From: Thermoleophilia bacterium | GTDB lineage: Bacteria; Actinomycetota; Thermoleophilia; BMS3ABIN01 | Reading direction: 5' to 3' | Assembly: GCA_014874175.1 (NCBI GenBank) | Contig: JACWAD010000059.1 | Location: 1-42,720 of the forward strand | Length of the DNA stretch: 42,720 bases | Shown here: in pieces, positions 1-8,623 of the stretch | Layout: the number at the start of each line of letters is the position of its first letter | Position numbering within the stretch: position 1 is the stretch's first letter | Notes under the pieces: generated by a model | The model's database searches: none | Told to the model about the DNA's origin: nothing | What the model saw: the letters and a program-made list of their open reading frames with translations, nothing else | Translations under genes and position numbers: made by a program

Positions 1-38
1 CCAAATTGATAATACAAATGGCTCAGGTCCACCCATGA

Positions 39-145
39 TTGTCATTCCGAGCACTTCGCGAGCTCAGCATAAACTCCGCGAGGAATCTGCTATCATCGGA
101 AAAGCAGATCCTTACGTCGCGCTTCGCGCTCCTTAGGATGACAAA
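39..145. repeat. Imperfect inverted-repeat intergenic element
   Basis: The left half begins TTGTCATTCC and reaches GAGGAATCTGCT. The right half runs from AGCAGATCC to GGATGACAA, the approximate reverse complement. Both halves carry an inner TTCGCG-rich segment. No reading frame stands out. Related GGATGAC or GTCATCC sequences recur at 6062-6131 and 9272-9310, so this looks like a dispersed palindromic repeat. Similar TGTCATCC-type repeats are common in environmental bacterial genomes. Confidence 0.6.
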
Positions 146-168
146 ACCTGAATGAATTGTATGATCAG

Positions 169-271
169 TTTATCCAATATCCAAAGTCCAGCGTCCGGTT
201 TTTCATCCCTTCCCGGGGCTTAAAAACCCGACGCTGGGATTTCAGGTGCTGGATTTTGGATATAAGATAAA
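169..271. repeat. Inverted repeat with 24-nt arms
   Basis: Arms at 169-192 and 248-271 match at 21 of 24 positions when one is reverse-complemented. They share TTTATC and ATATCCAAA and end in TCCAGC. The roughly 55-nt centre contains GTCCGG and GACGCTGG. It belongs to the TATCCAG/CTGGAT family also seen at 11606-11690, 17517-17540, 35675-35695 and 38619-38650. Confidence 0.6.
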
Positions 272-395
272 CCAGATACTGGATACCGGATTCCGGGTCC
301 TGGACAATCTGGCTCCCGGAACAGCAAACGTGCAATCGCCTGTCAGGTCTGTCAGGTTATTATCCGGAATCCGGCGTCCGGAATCCACAATCCGC
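272..395. repeat. Cluster of ATCCGG/TCCGGA short repeats
   Basis: Short units such as GGATACCGGATTCCGGG (about 281-297) and ATCCGGAATCCGGCGTCCGG (362-381) are arranged nearly in tandem. No gene is supported between the window start and the radical SAM gene, so 1-461 is intergenic and made mostly of repeats. Confidence 0.5.
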
Positions 396-461
396 TTTAC
401 ATTGCATCTGGGGGCGCGATGAACTAGGATGCTTTTCGATGAAGGCGGCGAATTCTATGTT

Positions 462-1904
462 ATGAAAGTTCTTCTTGTACAACCTCCGCAGTTCGGCAAG
501 CCCGGCTTTACAAAGGTGGCGCTGGTAGAGCCCCTCGGCCTGGAAATGGTTGCCGGCGCTCTCAGAAACGAGCACGAGGTCCGCATCCATGACATGCGCA
601 TTGATGATGACCTGGTGTCGACGATCCGGTCGTTCAGGCCCGACGCTGTTGGCATCAGCTGCTCTTTCACCATTGATGTTTACCGCAGCCAGAAGCTTGC
701 AGAAACGGCAAAAGAGAGCGGCGCCCCCTTTGTCTTTATAGGCGGGCTGCACGCCTCCCTGAATCCCTCCGATTTCAGCAGCCCGGCGGTTGACTGTGTC
801 GTCATTGGCGAAGGGGAATTCACCTCTCAGGAATTGATAAATGCGGTCCAGGATGGAACCGACTTAAAGCAGGTCCAGGGGCTGGCCATCAACAGCAAGG
901 CGGGACAGCATTTCACAGAGCGGCGTCAGCCAGTCGCCAAAATGGACGATCTGCCGCTGCCGGCCCGCGACCTGTTGCCCCTGGGCCGCCGGCGGAGGTA
1001 TTTCTTTAATTTCTGGAAGCCGCTGGCCACGCTGGAGACAGCCCGGGGCTGCCCCCACCGCTGTAACTTTTGCAGCGTCTGGGCCTTCTTTGAAGGGCGC
1101 TGCCGCACGAAAAGCCCGGAGCGGGTTGTCGACGAGCTGGGGCAGCTGAAGGAAAAATATATTTTCATTACTGATGATAACTTCCTGCTAAGTGTCAAGC
1201 GGGCAAGCAAGATAGCCGACCTGATCAACAGCCGCGGCATTAGAAAGACTTATACCTTCCAGGCGCGCAGCGACACCATTGTTAAGCACCCCGAGATAAT
1301 CGCCAAATGGCGAAGGACAGGGCTTGGGCACATTTTCATCGGTTTTGAAAGCGTCGATCAGGAAGAACTGAAGGCGGTCAACAAACGCAACAGCGTCGAA
1401 ACAAATGAGGCGGCCCTGGAAATCATTCACGAGCACCACATCTCGGTTACGGGCGCCTTTATCATCAATCCGGAGTACGGGCACAGGGAGTTCGAGCGGC
1501 TGCGCAGGTACGTTTCGTCCCACGGCATCAACGTGCCCCAGTTCTCGGTCCTGACGCCGCTGCCGGGAACGGATCTCTTTCGTGAAATCGAGAGCAAGAT
1601 TGTCAACAAGAACTATGAACTGTACGACTTCCTCCACTCGGTGGTGCCGACCAAGCTGGACTCCGCCGAGTTTTACAAGGAACTCGCCAACCTCTACCGG
1701 TCGGCCTACCTAAATTCGGGCATTGTCGTTCAACGGGCGTTGCCCCTGATTGTGGGCCTGGCGACGCGCAGACTGACCCTCAGGCACATGCGCCTGATTA
1801 TGAAATCGGCCCGCGAGTTTGCCGATGCGCGCAATTATCTCAGGCCGCTGGCCCCGGTGAAGCCGCTGAAGCCGGCCAGCAACCCCGGCAAGGCCGGCAG
1901 TTGA
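462..1904 (+). CDS. B12-binding domain radical SAM protein
   Basis: About 480 residues. The N-terminal 130 residues look like a cobalamin-binding Rossmann domain (MKVLLVQPP start, IGGLHAS, GEGE). The radical SAM core follows, with the CxxxCxxC cluster at Cys197, Cys201 and Cys204 (CPHRCNFC). LTPLPGT lies near the C-terminal end of the core. The ATG at 462 is preferred over the one at 429 because the family usually starts directly with this strand; GGCGG lies upstream. Such enzymes carry out methylations or rearrangements on unactivated carbons. The layout, with a C-terminal helical tail, resembles hopanoid C-3 methylase HpnR and BchE-like proteins, but no hopanoid or chlorophyll gene is nearby and the substrate is unknown. 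nrnA follows after 15 nt. Confidence 0.9.
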   Translation: MKVLLVQPPQFGKPGFTKVALVEPLGLEMVAGALRNEHEVRIHDMRIDDDLVSTIRSFRPDAVGISCSFTIDVYRSQKLAETAKESGAPFVFIGGLHASLNPSDFSSPAVDCVVIGEGEFTSQELINAVQDGTDLKQVQGLAINSKAGQHFTERRQPVAKMDDLPLPARDLLPLGRRRRYFFNFWKPLATLETARGCPHRCNFCSVWAFFEGRCRTKSPERVVDELGQLKEKYIFITDDNFLLSVKRASKIADLINSRGIRKTYTFQARSDTIVKHPEIIAKWRRTGLGHIFIGFESVDQEELKAVNKRNSVETNEAALEIIHEHHISVTGAFIINPEYGHREFERLRRYVSSHGINVPQFSVLTPLPGTDLFREIESKIVNKNYELYDFLHSVVPTKLDSAEFYKELANLYRSAYLNSGIVVQRALPLIVGLATRRLTLRHMRLIMKSAREFADARNYLRPLAPVKPLKPASNPGKAGS

Positions 1905-1919
1905 TGCAAGCGCGGTAAC

Positions 1920-2948
1920 GTGGCCGCATCGGGTTCCGTAGACAAGGCCTTGACAGCCGTAGCAGAGGCTTTAAAGGCGGAAACCAGAGTCCTGATAACC
2001 TGCCACGTTAATCCTGACGGCGATGCGCTCGGATCCGTGATTGCCCTTAACCGGGCGCTGGCATCGCTTGGGGCGGACAGCATCATGTTCCTTGCCGGGA
2101 CGGAGCCGGTCGCGCCCGAATGGCGCTTTCTCAAGGGGCTAAAGGAAATAACAACAGGCAATCTTCCCGGCGATCACCAGTTTCGCACGCTCATAGCGCT
2201 GGACTGCGGCAGCGCTGATCGCATCGGCAATGAAGAGCTGGTAAAAGCGGCGCCGCAGATCATCAATATCGACCATCATGCCGACAATACCCGCTTTGGC
2301 GAGATCAACCTTGTCATCAGCCAGGCCAGCTCGACTGCAGAAATCCTGTTTTTTATCTTCCAGAAAATGGGCGCGGAGATTTCCGCCGAGATCGCAGAGG
2401 CGCTCTATACCGGCATTCTGGTTGACAGCGGGCGCTTCCAGTACGCTTCCGCATCTGCCGCCACGTTCCGCGTGGCGGCCGACCTGATCGGGCGCGGCGC
2501 CCGGCATACGGAGATCTTCCGCCATGTTTACGAAACCGTGCCGCTGGCAAAGACCCGCCTGTTCTGCCGTATGTTTGAGAATCTTTCTCTTGGCTGCGGA
2601 GGCCGCCTGGCGGTCTCGGTCCTGGAGGCGGAAGACTTCCGCCGAACAGGAACCAGCGACAACTTAACCGAAGGCCTTGTGGACAGCCTGCGGGCGATAG
2701 AGGGGGTGATGGTGGCGGCGCTTATATATTCAAAGCCCGGCCAGGAAGAAGCAGAAGCTCCATCTTACCGCCTCAGCCTCCGCTCTTCTTCTAGCGCCGT
2801 CAATGTGCAAAGAATCGCCAAGGCAAAAGGGGGCGGCGGCCATCTCCAGGCGGCGGGAGCATCGATAACGGGGGAGACTGCGGAGCAGATTGTCCAGTTC
2901 CTTTCCGACCGGGTGGAAAGGGCTATCGCCAGGGCGGGATTGAAATGA
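1920..2948 (+). CDS. nrnA: DHH-DHHA1 phosphoesterase, NrnA-like (nanoRNase/pAp phosphatase)
   Basis: 342 residues from a GTG start, the usual NrnA length. The DHH domain shows HVNPDGDALGS (D33, D35) and DHH at 118-120, which bind two Mn ions. The DHHA1 domain carries the glycine-rich KGGGGH substrate motif near residue 304. Family members degrade 2-5 nt RNAs and dephosphorylate pAp in the cytoplasm. The gene usually sits between rbfA and truB; here it follows the radical SAM gene by 15 nt and is probably co-transcribed. The alternative within the family is a c-di-AMP/pGpG-type phosphodiesterase, but without the GdpP membrane and GGDEF parts NrnA is the better call. Confidence 0.9.
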   Translation: MAASGSVDKALTAVAEALKAETRVLITCHVNPDGDALGSVIALNRALASLGADSIMFLAGTEPVAPEWRFLKGLKEITTGNLPGDHQFRTLIALDCGSADRIGNEELVKAAPQIINIDHHADNTRFGEINLVISQASSTAEILFFIFQKMGAEISAEIAEALYTGILVDSGRFQYASASAATFRVAADLIGRGARHTEIFRHVYETVPLAKTRLFCRMFENLSLGCGGRLAVSVLEAEDFRRTGTSDNLTEGLVDSLRAIEGVMVAALIYSKPGQEEAEAPSYRLSLRSSSSAVNVQRIAKAKGGGGHLQAAGASITGETAEQIVQFLSDRVERAIARAGLK

Positions 2949-2965
2949 CAACCATGAGGGAAACT

Positions 2966-3083
2966 AGTTCAAAGTTCGAAGTTTAGCCAGAAAGTTTATC
3001 AGGACGGTTTTATTTCCAAGATTTATTGACATGTTTGCAGCTTCGACTCAGAACCTTTAACTCGGAACTTTGAACTTTGAACT
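2966..3083. repeat. Inverted GTTCAAAGTTC-type repeat element
   Basis: The left arm at 2966-2984 contains AGTTCAAAGTTCGAAG. The right arm at 3064-3083 contains GAACTTTGAACTTTGAAC, its approximate reverse complement. About 80 nt lie between them. The element fills the whole gap between nrnA and the glycosyltransferase, so it may carry or disrupt the local promoter or terminator. Confidence 0.5.
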
Positions 3084-3096
3084 CTAAAGGGGCGCC

Positions 3097-4119
3097 GTGA
3101 AAATAGCGATGCTGGCACCGCCGTGGATCAAGATACCGCCTGCTGGCTATGGCGGCATTGAGTGGGTGGTCCATTATCTTTCCGATGCGATGGTGGAGCG
3201 GGGTCACGACGTGACGCTGTTCGCCCCCGGCAGCTCGGTCACGCGCGCCAGGCTGGTGTCGACTTTTCCCGGCGAGATGCCCGACCGGATAGGACAAACA
3301 ATGTATGAAGTCAAGCAGGTGGCCTCCTGCTTTGCGCAGGCTGCCGGTTTTGATGTCATCCATGACCACTCGGGTTTTGCCGCAGTGCCGTTTGCTTCCC
3401 TGATCGAAACTCCAGTAGTGCACACCCTGCACGGTCCTTTCAGTGTCGACATCTGCTCTTTTTACGAGACATTCCGCGACAGCGCCCATCTTGTTGCTAT
3501 CAGCGAGTATCAGCGCAGCTGCTGTCCCGGCCTCCGGTATGCCGGAACTGTTTACAACCCGATCGACATCAGCGACTGGCCGTTTCGTAATCGGGACGAG
3601 AAAGAAGATTACCTGCTTGCTTTCGGCCGTCTCTGCGCGGAAAAGGGATTTCATACGGCAATTGAAGTCGCAAAAAGGACTGGCAACAAGCTGATAATTG
3701 CAGGCGCCGTGCAGCAGGTGTACCGTGATTATTATGAAACAGTGATCAGGCCCCAGGTTGACGGCGACCAGATCCGTTTCGTAGGAGAAGTGAGCCTGAC
3801 GGAGAAATGGAACCTGTTCTCCAAAGCAAGGGCTTTTTTATTCCCGATCCAGTGGCCGGAGCCTTTCGGGCTGGTAATGATCGAAGCGATGGCCTGCGGC
3901 ACGCCAGTGCTGGCATTCCCGGAAGGGTCAGTGCCGGAGGTAGTGTCTGACGGCGTCACCGGCTTTGTCGTAAGCAGTGTGGAACAGATGATTGACCGGC
4001 TCGGAAAAATCGATGAAATTGATCCCGGTGCCTGCCGCCAGTACGTACGGGACAAATTCAGCGTTGCCAGGGCAGCCGATGGTTACGAAAAGATTTACGC
4101 GGATGTCGCTGGCGCGTGA
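3097..4119 (+). CDS. Glycosyltransferase family 4 (GT-B fold)
   Basis: 340 residues. The GTG start follows an AAAGGGG ribosome site by 6 nt. The N-terminal half carries the GYGGIE glycine-rich loop typical of GT4 acceptor domains. The C-terminal half carries the EX7E donor-site motif (E255-PFGLVMI-E263), followed by CGTPV and GSVPEVV. No membrane segment is evident, so it is a cytosolic or membrane-associated retaining transferase that uses a nucleotide-activated sugar. Neighbouring LCP and ugd genes suggest a role in surface glycan or teichoic-acid-like polymer synthesis, but the substrate cannot be read from the sequence. Confidence 0.88.
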   Translation: MKIAMLAPPWIKIPPAGYGGIEWVVHYLSDAMVERGHDVTLFAPGSSVTRARLVSTFPGEMPDRIGQTMYEVKQVASCFAQAAGFDVIHDHSGFAAVPFASLIETPVVHTLHGPFSVDICSFYETFRDSAHLVAISEYQRSCCPGLRYAGTVYNPIDISDWPFRNRDEKEDYLLAFGRLCAEKGFHTAIEVAKRTGNKLIIAGAVQQVYRDYYETVIRPQVDGDQIRFVGEVSLTEKWNLFSKARAFLFPIQWPEPFGLVMIEAMACGTPVLAFPEGSVPEVVSDGVTGFVVSSVEQMIDRLGKIDEIDPGACRQYVRDKFSVARAADGYEKIYADVAGA

Positions 4120-4133
4120 CAGGCGCCTGCGGC

Positions 4134-4163
4134 TTGCCTGCGCCAAAAGCGGCGCAGTATAAT
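4134..4163 (+). promoter_or_regulatory. Candidate promoter for the LCP gene
   Basis: TTGCCT at 4134-4139 and TATAAT at 4158-4163 are separated by 18 nt. A 7-bp stem (CTGCGCC 4138-4144, GGCGCAG 4151-4157) overlaps the spacer. The start point would fall at the hairpin at 4170, so promoter and terminator signals are packed together here. Confidence 0.4.
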
Positions 4164-4169
4164 GTTTCC

Positions 4170-4191
4170 GCCTCCTGGAGGCTGTTTTTTT
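4170..4191 (+). terminator. Rho-independent terminator or attenuator
   Basis: GCCTCCTGGAGGC is followed by TGTTTTTTT. It most simply ends transcription of the upstream glycosyltransferase gene. Because a promoter-like TATAAT lies just upstream, it could also act as an attenuator in the leader of the LCP gene. Confidence 0.5.
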
Positions 4192-4213
4192 ATATGAAAA
4201 GTTGAGAAGGCCG

Positions 4214-5959
4214 ATGAGCATATTTAACCGCGGGAGGCATTACAAAAAAAGGGCGCTGTGGAAGAGAATAGTCAAGTGGACCGTTCTTTCTCTTCTGACG
4301 GCCATCATTGTTGTCGGCCTGGCCGCCTTTATTTTCGTCTATCACACCTTAGGCAAGATTAATGAAAACACGGGCGTGATTGTCCAGGCAAAGCAGTCGC
4401 TTGACATTCCCGCCCCCAATCAGCCGGAAAACATTCTCGTCATGGGGGCAGACCAAGACCCGGACAGCAATACACACCGCTCCGACACGATGATGCTGAT
4501 CAGGGTAAATCCGCAGGGAGCTTGCCTTTCAATCCTGTCAATCCCGCGCGATCTGATCGTCAGCATCCCCGGCCATGGGCAGGACAAGATCAATGCCGCC
4601 TACTCCTGGGGGGGAGTCTCCCTTGCTATTCAGACGGTGAAAAAGCTCACCGGGGAGCCAATCCACCATTTCGTGGTGGTGAATTTTAACGGCTTTTCAA
4701 AGGCGGTGGACGCCCTGGGGGGCATCTATGTCGACGTCGACCACCGTTATTTTAACGACAACAGCACTGCCGCTCCCGGGCAAGCCTACGACCCGATTGA
4801 CATTTATCCCGGCTACCAGCGCCTTGACGGCCACGACGCGCTTGCCTACGTCCGTTTCCGCCATACCGACAGCGATTTCATGCGCATCAAGCGGCAGCAG
4901 TTCTTTATCCAGGATGCAAAATCGCAATCACTGCAATGGGGCAACATCACCAAAATCCCTGAGATTGCAGACGCATTTGCCAGCAATACCACCTCTGATA
5001 TTGGGCAGAGCGAAGTCCTGTCGCTGGCAAAGTTCCTGCTTGACCTCAACAAGGGCCACATTTACCAGGCGCAAGTGCCGGTCAAGGCAACACCGGATAC
5101 GGTACTGCTGGACAAGCCGGCCCTTCCAGGCGTGCTGAAACAGTTCGAGTCCCCCAGCTTTGAAACTCCCCAGCCCGTTATTCCGGGATCGCCGCCGCCG
5201 CAGATTCCCTCAGATAACACAAAGAAGCTTTCCATCGCAGTGCTGAACGGCAACGGGCAGGCGGGCTCAGCCGCTCTGGCGGCTGGACTTTTGAAGCAAA
5301 AAGGTTGCGCCAACGCCAGTGTTGGCGGCGACGCTAACAACAACTACGCCGATAACGAGGTATACTTCCAAAACGGCCAGGATGCGGCGGCAAACGAGCT
5401 GGCCACCCTGTTTAAGCCATGCAAGGTGGAGCCGATGCCGGCCGGCATGAGCAGCGCCCAGCTTGTGATTGTGGTTGGCGCCAGTTTTGCCGGCGCTCTC
5501 ACCCAGCAGCAGCCGGCGGTTAAGGCGCCTCTTCACTTTGTTAATGACTCCAAAACCGGGGAGCGCGACTGGGAAGCAGCTTCGCTCCAGCTTCCGTTCA
5601 AGGTTGAAAAACCCGCGAGCTTCCCCAGGGAATTCAGTTATGCCGACGCCGGTTTTCGCACCTACAATATCGACACTGGCGACGGCCCCAAGCCGGCCCT
5701 CAAGGTTGTAGGACAGGATCAGAACGGCAACTACTGGGGCATCATGGAAACCACTTTCACCCAATCGCCGCTGCTTCAGGCGCCCAGCGTCCAGAAGCAG
5801 ATCGGCGGCAGGACTTACCGCTTCTATTATGAAGGGGATCAACTCCGCTACCTTGCCTGGCAGGACGGCGATGTTGCCTGCTGGATTACAAACTCCTTGC
5901 AGGGCTCACTCGATGAAGAAACTATGGTCCAGCTGGCCACTTCTTTTAAACCCTTGTGA
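4214..5959 (+). CDS. LCP (LytR-CpsA-Psr) family protein with LytR_C domain
   Basis: 581 residues from the ATG at 4214, which has GAGAAGG just upstream; a TTG at 4202 is possible. A basic N-terminus and one membrane helix (about residues 19-43) anchor an extracytoplasmic protein. The LCP domain (about 70-230) shows DQDPDSNTHRSDTMMLI, SIPRDL and YVRFRH, with the conserved Asp/Arg residues of the family. A LytR_C domain follows (about 340-405, VLNGNGQAG), then about 160 residues without a recognised domain. LCP enzymes move undecaprenyl-linked glycans onto peptidoglycan. The adjacent GT4 and ugd genes fit attachment of a surface polysaccharide. The long C-terminal extension is unusual for the family. 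Confidence 0.9.
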   Translation: MSIFNRGRHYKKRALWKRIVKWTVLSLLTAIIVVGLAAFIFVYHTLGKINENTGVIVQAKQSLDIPAPNQPENILVMGADQDPDSNTHRSDTMMLIRVNPQGACLSILSIPRDLIVSIPGHGQDKINAAYSWGGVSLAIQTVKKLTGEPIHHFVVVNFNGFSKAVDALGGIYVDVDHRYFNDNSTAAPGQAYDPIDIYPGYQRLDGHDALAYVRFRHTDSDFMRIKRQQFFIQDAKSQSLQWGNITKIPEIADAFASNTTSDIGQSEVLSLAKFLLDLNKGHIYQAQVPVKATPDTVLLDKPALPGVLKQFESPSFETPQPVIPGSPPPQIPSDNTKKLSIAVLNGNGQAGSAALAAGLLKQKGCANASVGGDANNNYADNEVYFQNGQDAAANELATLFKPCKVEPMPAGMSSAQLVIVVGASFAGALTQQQPAVKAPLHFVNDSKTGERDWEAASLQLPFKVEKPASFPREFSYADAGFRTYNIDTGDGPKPALKVVGQDQNGNYWGIMETTFTQSPLLQAPSVQKQIGGRTYRFYYEGDQLRYLAWQDGDVACWITNSLQGSLDEETMVQLATSFKPL

Positions 5960-6061
5960 GCCACGCCGATAACTGCTGCATGCCCTCCCCGGCAACCGTC
6001 CACGAGCAAAAGCGTATCTCATGCCGTGGCTCGATTTGACCGGAAGCTGTATAAAAGGAAA

Positions 6062-6131
6062 ACTGATATCAAAGTTTGCCCTGAGTAAAGCTAAGGGATG
6101 ACAGCCTTCCTGAGCAAGCTTTATTATCAGT
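6062..6131. repeat. 70-bp element with ~21-nt terminal inverted repeats
   Basis: The ends are ACTGATA (6062-6068) and TATCAGT (6125-6131). Extending inward, the arms agree at most positions (ACTGAT..AAAG.TTGC). The core contains CCCTGAG and GGGATGAC, linking it to the elements at 39-145 and 9272-9310. It fills much of the 192-nt gap between the LCP gene and ugd and looks like a REP- or MITE-type palindromic repeat. Confidence 0.55.
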
Positions 6132-6151
6132 AAAGGAAAGGGCAACTTCGC

Positions 6152-7447
6152 GTGAGCAAAAACGGGGAAAATATCGGCATCGTCGGCGTAGGTTACGTGG
6201 GCCTGGTGACCGCAACCTGCCTGGCGGAGCTGGGCCATAACGTCGTCTGCATGGACATAGACTCGGAAAAGATCGCCCTGCTTACGCGGGGCGGAGTTCC
6301 CATCTATGAACCCGGGCTGGCCGAGCTGATTGGGAAAAACAGGGGGCGCATGACCTTCACAACCGCTCTGGAAGATGTGTTCAGGCAGTGTGAGATTGTT
6401 TTTATAGCCGTTGACACGCCGCCTACATTCACCGGTGACGCCGATTTAAGCCGCGTGTTTGCGGTCATCTCGGCGCTGCCCGGCCTCTCTTCCAGTCATC
6501 ATATCCTGGTGATGAAGAGCACAGTGCCCGTTGGCACGGGCATGAAGATCAGCGTCGAGCTTGCCCGCCAGGAAATCAATAACATTGATTACGTCTCCAA
6601 CCCCGAGTTCCTGCGGGAGGGCTCTGCAATTGGCGACTTCCTCAACCCTGACCGGATCGTGATCGGGTGCAGGGAAGCCGCGGCCCGGCAAAGGGTGGCG
6701 GCGCTTTACCGGCATATGAACGCGCCCGTGCTTGAAACAAACATTCCCGCCGCGGAGATGATCAAGTACGCTTCAAATGCATTCCTGGCAACGAAGATCT
6801 CGTTTATCAACGAAATTGCGAATGTCTGTGAGGAAATCGGCGCCGACGTTGCCGAGGTTGCCAAAGGCATGGGGTACGACAAACGTATCGGCAGCCATTT
6901 CCTCAAGGCCGGAATCGGCTTTGGCGGCTCCTGTTTCCCCAAGGATGTGGCGGCCCTGAAGCAGATAGCCGGCAATTCAGGTTACCACTTTCAGCTGCTC
7001 ACGGCGGTTATAGAAGTTAATGAGCTACAAAAACGCCGTGTCGTCAACAAGCTCAAGAAGCACCTCGGTCCGCTCACTGACAAGACGATTGCCCTCCTTG
7101 GCCTTGCCTTCAAACCGAACACAAACGACCTGCGGGAAGCTTCCTCGATCGTGCTTGCCTCGCGGCTGCTCGGCGACGGCGCCTACGTCAAGGCCTATGA
7201 CCCGGTAGCCATCCCCGATGCCGCCAGGGCCGTCAGGGGCGTTCTCCTCTGCGACGATACGCTGTCGGCAGTCGAGGGCAGCGATGCAGCGGTCCTGGTC
7301 ACCGAATGGGAGGAGTTTGCCCATCTGCCGCTGGCTGATATGAAGAAGCGGATGCGCCAGTACCTTATCATTGACGGACGCAATTTCCTGGATCCGGCCG
7401 AAGTGAAGGCGGCAGGTTTCACATACGAAGGCATAGGACGCAGCTAG
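6152..7447 (+). CDS. ugd: UDP-glucose 6-dehydrogenase
   Basis: 431 residues from a GTG start, with AAAGGAAAGGG about 10 nt upstream. The N-terminal Rossmann fold shows GVGYVG near residue 11 and D/E-rich strand ends for NAD. STVPVGTG and NPEFLREG are family signatures. The catalytic nucleophile is Cys261 in GFGGSCFPKD. The C-terminal UDP-binding domain starts at about residue 310 (LGLAFKPNTNDLREA). It oxidises UDP-glucose to UDP-glucuronate in the cytosol for surface polysaccharides. GDP-mannose dehydrogenase is a less likely alternative. The stop codon overlaps that of the convergent nucleotidyltransferase gene at a shared CTAG (7444-7447). Confidence 0.93.
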   Translation: MSKNGENIGIVGVGYVGLVTATCLAELGHNVVCMDIDSEKIALLTRGGVPIYEPGLAELIGKNRGRMTFTTALEDVFRQCEIVFIAVDTPPTFTGDADLSRVFAVISALPGLSSSHHILVMKSTVPVGTGMKISVELARQEINNIDYVSNPEFLREGSAIGDFLNPDRIVIGCREAAARQRVAALYRHMNAPVLETNIPAAEMIKYASNAFLATKISFINEIANVCEEIGADVAEVAKGMGYDKRIGSHFLKAGIGFGGSCFPKDVAALKQIAGNSGYHFQLLTAVIEVNELQKRRVVNKLKKHLGPLTDKTIALLGLAFKPNTNDLREASSIVLASRLLGDGAYVKAYDPVAIPDAARAVRGVLLCDDTLSAVEGSDAAVLVTEWEEFAHLPLADMKKRMRQYLIIDGRNFLDPAEVKAAGFTYEGIGRS

Positions 7448-8553
7448 AATTTGATCGTTCCGGCCTTGATCAACGTTCCCGGATAAACGCGGATCTTGTT
7501 GGCCAGGACGTTGTCTCCTTCGACGGTGGCCTCCTCGCCAACCACCGCGCCCGAGGTTATTACCGCGCCCGGCCCGATGCGCGCACCGCGGGCAATTATG
7601 CTGCGTCTCACCGTCACATTTTCTTCCAGCATTGAGCCGGCCTGGATGACAGACTCTTCCACAACGCTGCCGCTGCCCACAACACAGCCGGGGCCAATTA
7701 CGGCCATCCGGCCGACCCGGGCGCCCTCTCTGATCACGGAGCCTGCCCCGATAATCACAGGCGGAACCGTCTTGGCGCCGGCCTCCAGGCGCGCCCCCTC
7801 CTCCACACAGACAAAATCCTCGTTCAGGCAAAGGGAAACGGCAGTGCTGACGTTCTTCTCGAGAATGTCGTAATGGGCCTGCAGATACTTTTCCGGCGTG
7901 CCGATATCCATCCAGTAAGAATTGCTGCCGAATCCGTAAAGGCCCTTCCCCACCAGCCTGGGAAAGACGCCCCGCTCGAACGAATATTCAATCCCCGCCG
8001 GGATCAAGTCCAGCACCTCCGTCTTTAGCACGTACGTTCCGGCATTTATCAGATTTGTGTCAATCTGGTCCCAGCTCGGCTTTTCCAGAAATCCAAGCAC
8101 CTCGCCATCCGCATCCGTGCGCACAAGACCATAAGCTGTCGGGTCATCCACGGGCGTAAGGGCAATAGTGCCGCGGGCGTTCTTTTTTCGGTGAAATGCC
8201 ATCAGGGCCCGCAGGTCGAGATCGGTAAGGATGTCGCCGTTCAGTACTAGGAAATCACCATCCTGAATGAGCTTTTCCACATTCTTTACCGCCCCCGCCG
8301 TGCCCAGCGGATGGTCCTCGACCGCGTATGTCAGCCTCATCCCGAGACTTGACCCGTCGCCGAAATATGACTTGATGCCATCAGGAAGATATCCCATGGA
8401 AAAAATAACTTCTTCAACGCCGTTTTGTTGCAGGTGCTCGAGCACGTAGGAGACAAAGGGCTTGTTGGCCAGGGGCACCATGGGCTTGGGCACGCCCAGG
8501 GTTAACGGGCGCAGCCGCGTCCCCTGGCCGCCAACAAGGATGACGGCCTTCAC
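7444..8553 (-). CDS. Sugar-1-phosphate nucleotidyltransferase, probable mannose-1-phosphate guanylyltransferase
   Basis: 369 residues from a GTG start. The nucleotidyltransferase domain begins GGQGTRLRPLT (about residues 8-18), with KPM for sugar phosphate binding and NGDILTD as the metal-binding Asp motif. From about residue 250 a left-handed beta-helix of hexapeptide repeats follows (IGAGSVI, IGPGCVVG, IGPGAVI). This architecture is shared by eukaryotic-type GDP-mannose pyrophosphorylases and some glucose-1-phosphate enzymes. GDP-mannose would feed the gmd/rmd pair at 35725-37696, and this is why guanylyltransferase is favoured, but nucleotide specificity is inferred. The gene is convergent with ugd. 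Confidence 0.85.
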   Translation of the reverse strand: MKAVILVGGQGTRLRPLTLGVPKPMVPLANKPFVSYVLEHLQQNGVEEVIFSMGYLPDGIKSYFGDGSSLGMRLTYAVEDHPLGTAGAVKNVEKLIQDGDFLVLNGDILTDLDLRALMAFHRKKNARGTIALTPVDDPTAYGLVRTDADGEVLGFLEKPSWDQIDTNLINAGTYVLKTEVLDLIPAGIEYSFERGVFPRLVGKGLYGFGSNSYWMDIGTPEKYLQAHYDILEKNVSTAVSLCLNEDFVCVEEGARLEAGAKTVPPVIIGAGSVIREGARVGRMAVIGPGCVVGSGSVVEESVIQAGSMLEENVTVRRSIIARGARIGPGAVITSGAVVGEEATVEGDNVLANKIRVYPGTLIKAGTIKF

Positions 8554-8623
8554 CGGACCACCCGGGGAGAATTGTGTTTCGCGTTAGTTATCAACCGGCT
8601 CTCTTCTGAAAAAAATGAAATGC

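Noticed and set aside
1-461. Possible short peptide genes in the repeat-rich left end
   Set aside because: Candidate frames have no ribosome site or domain and are built from repeats.
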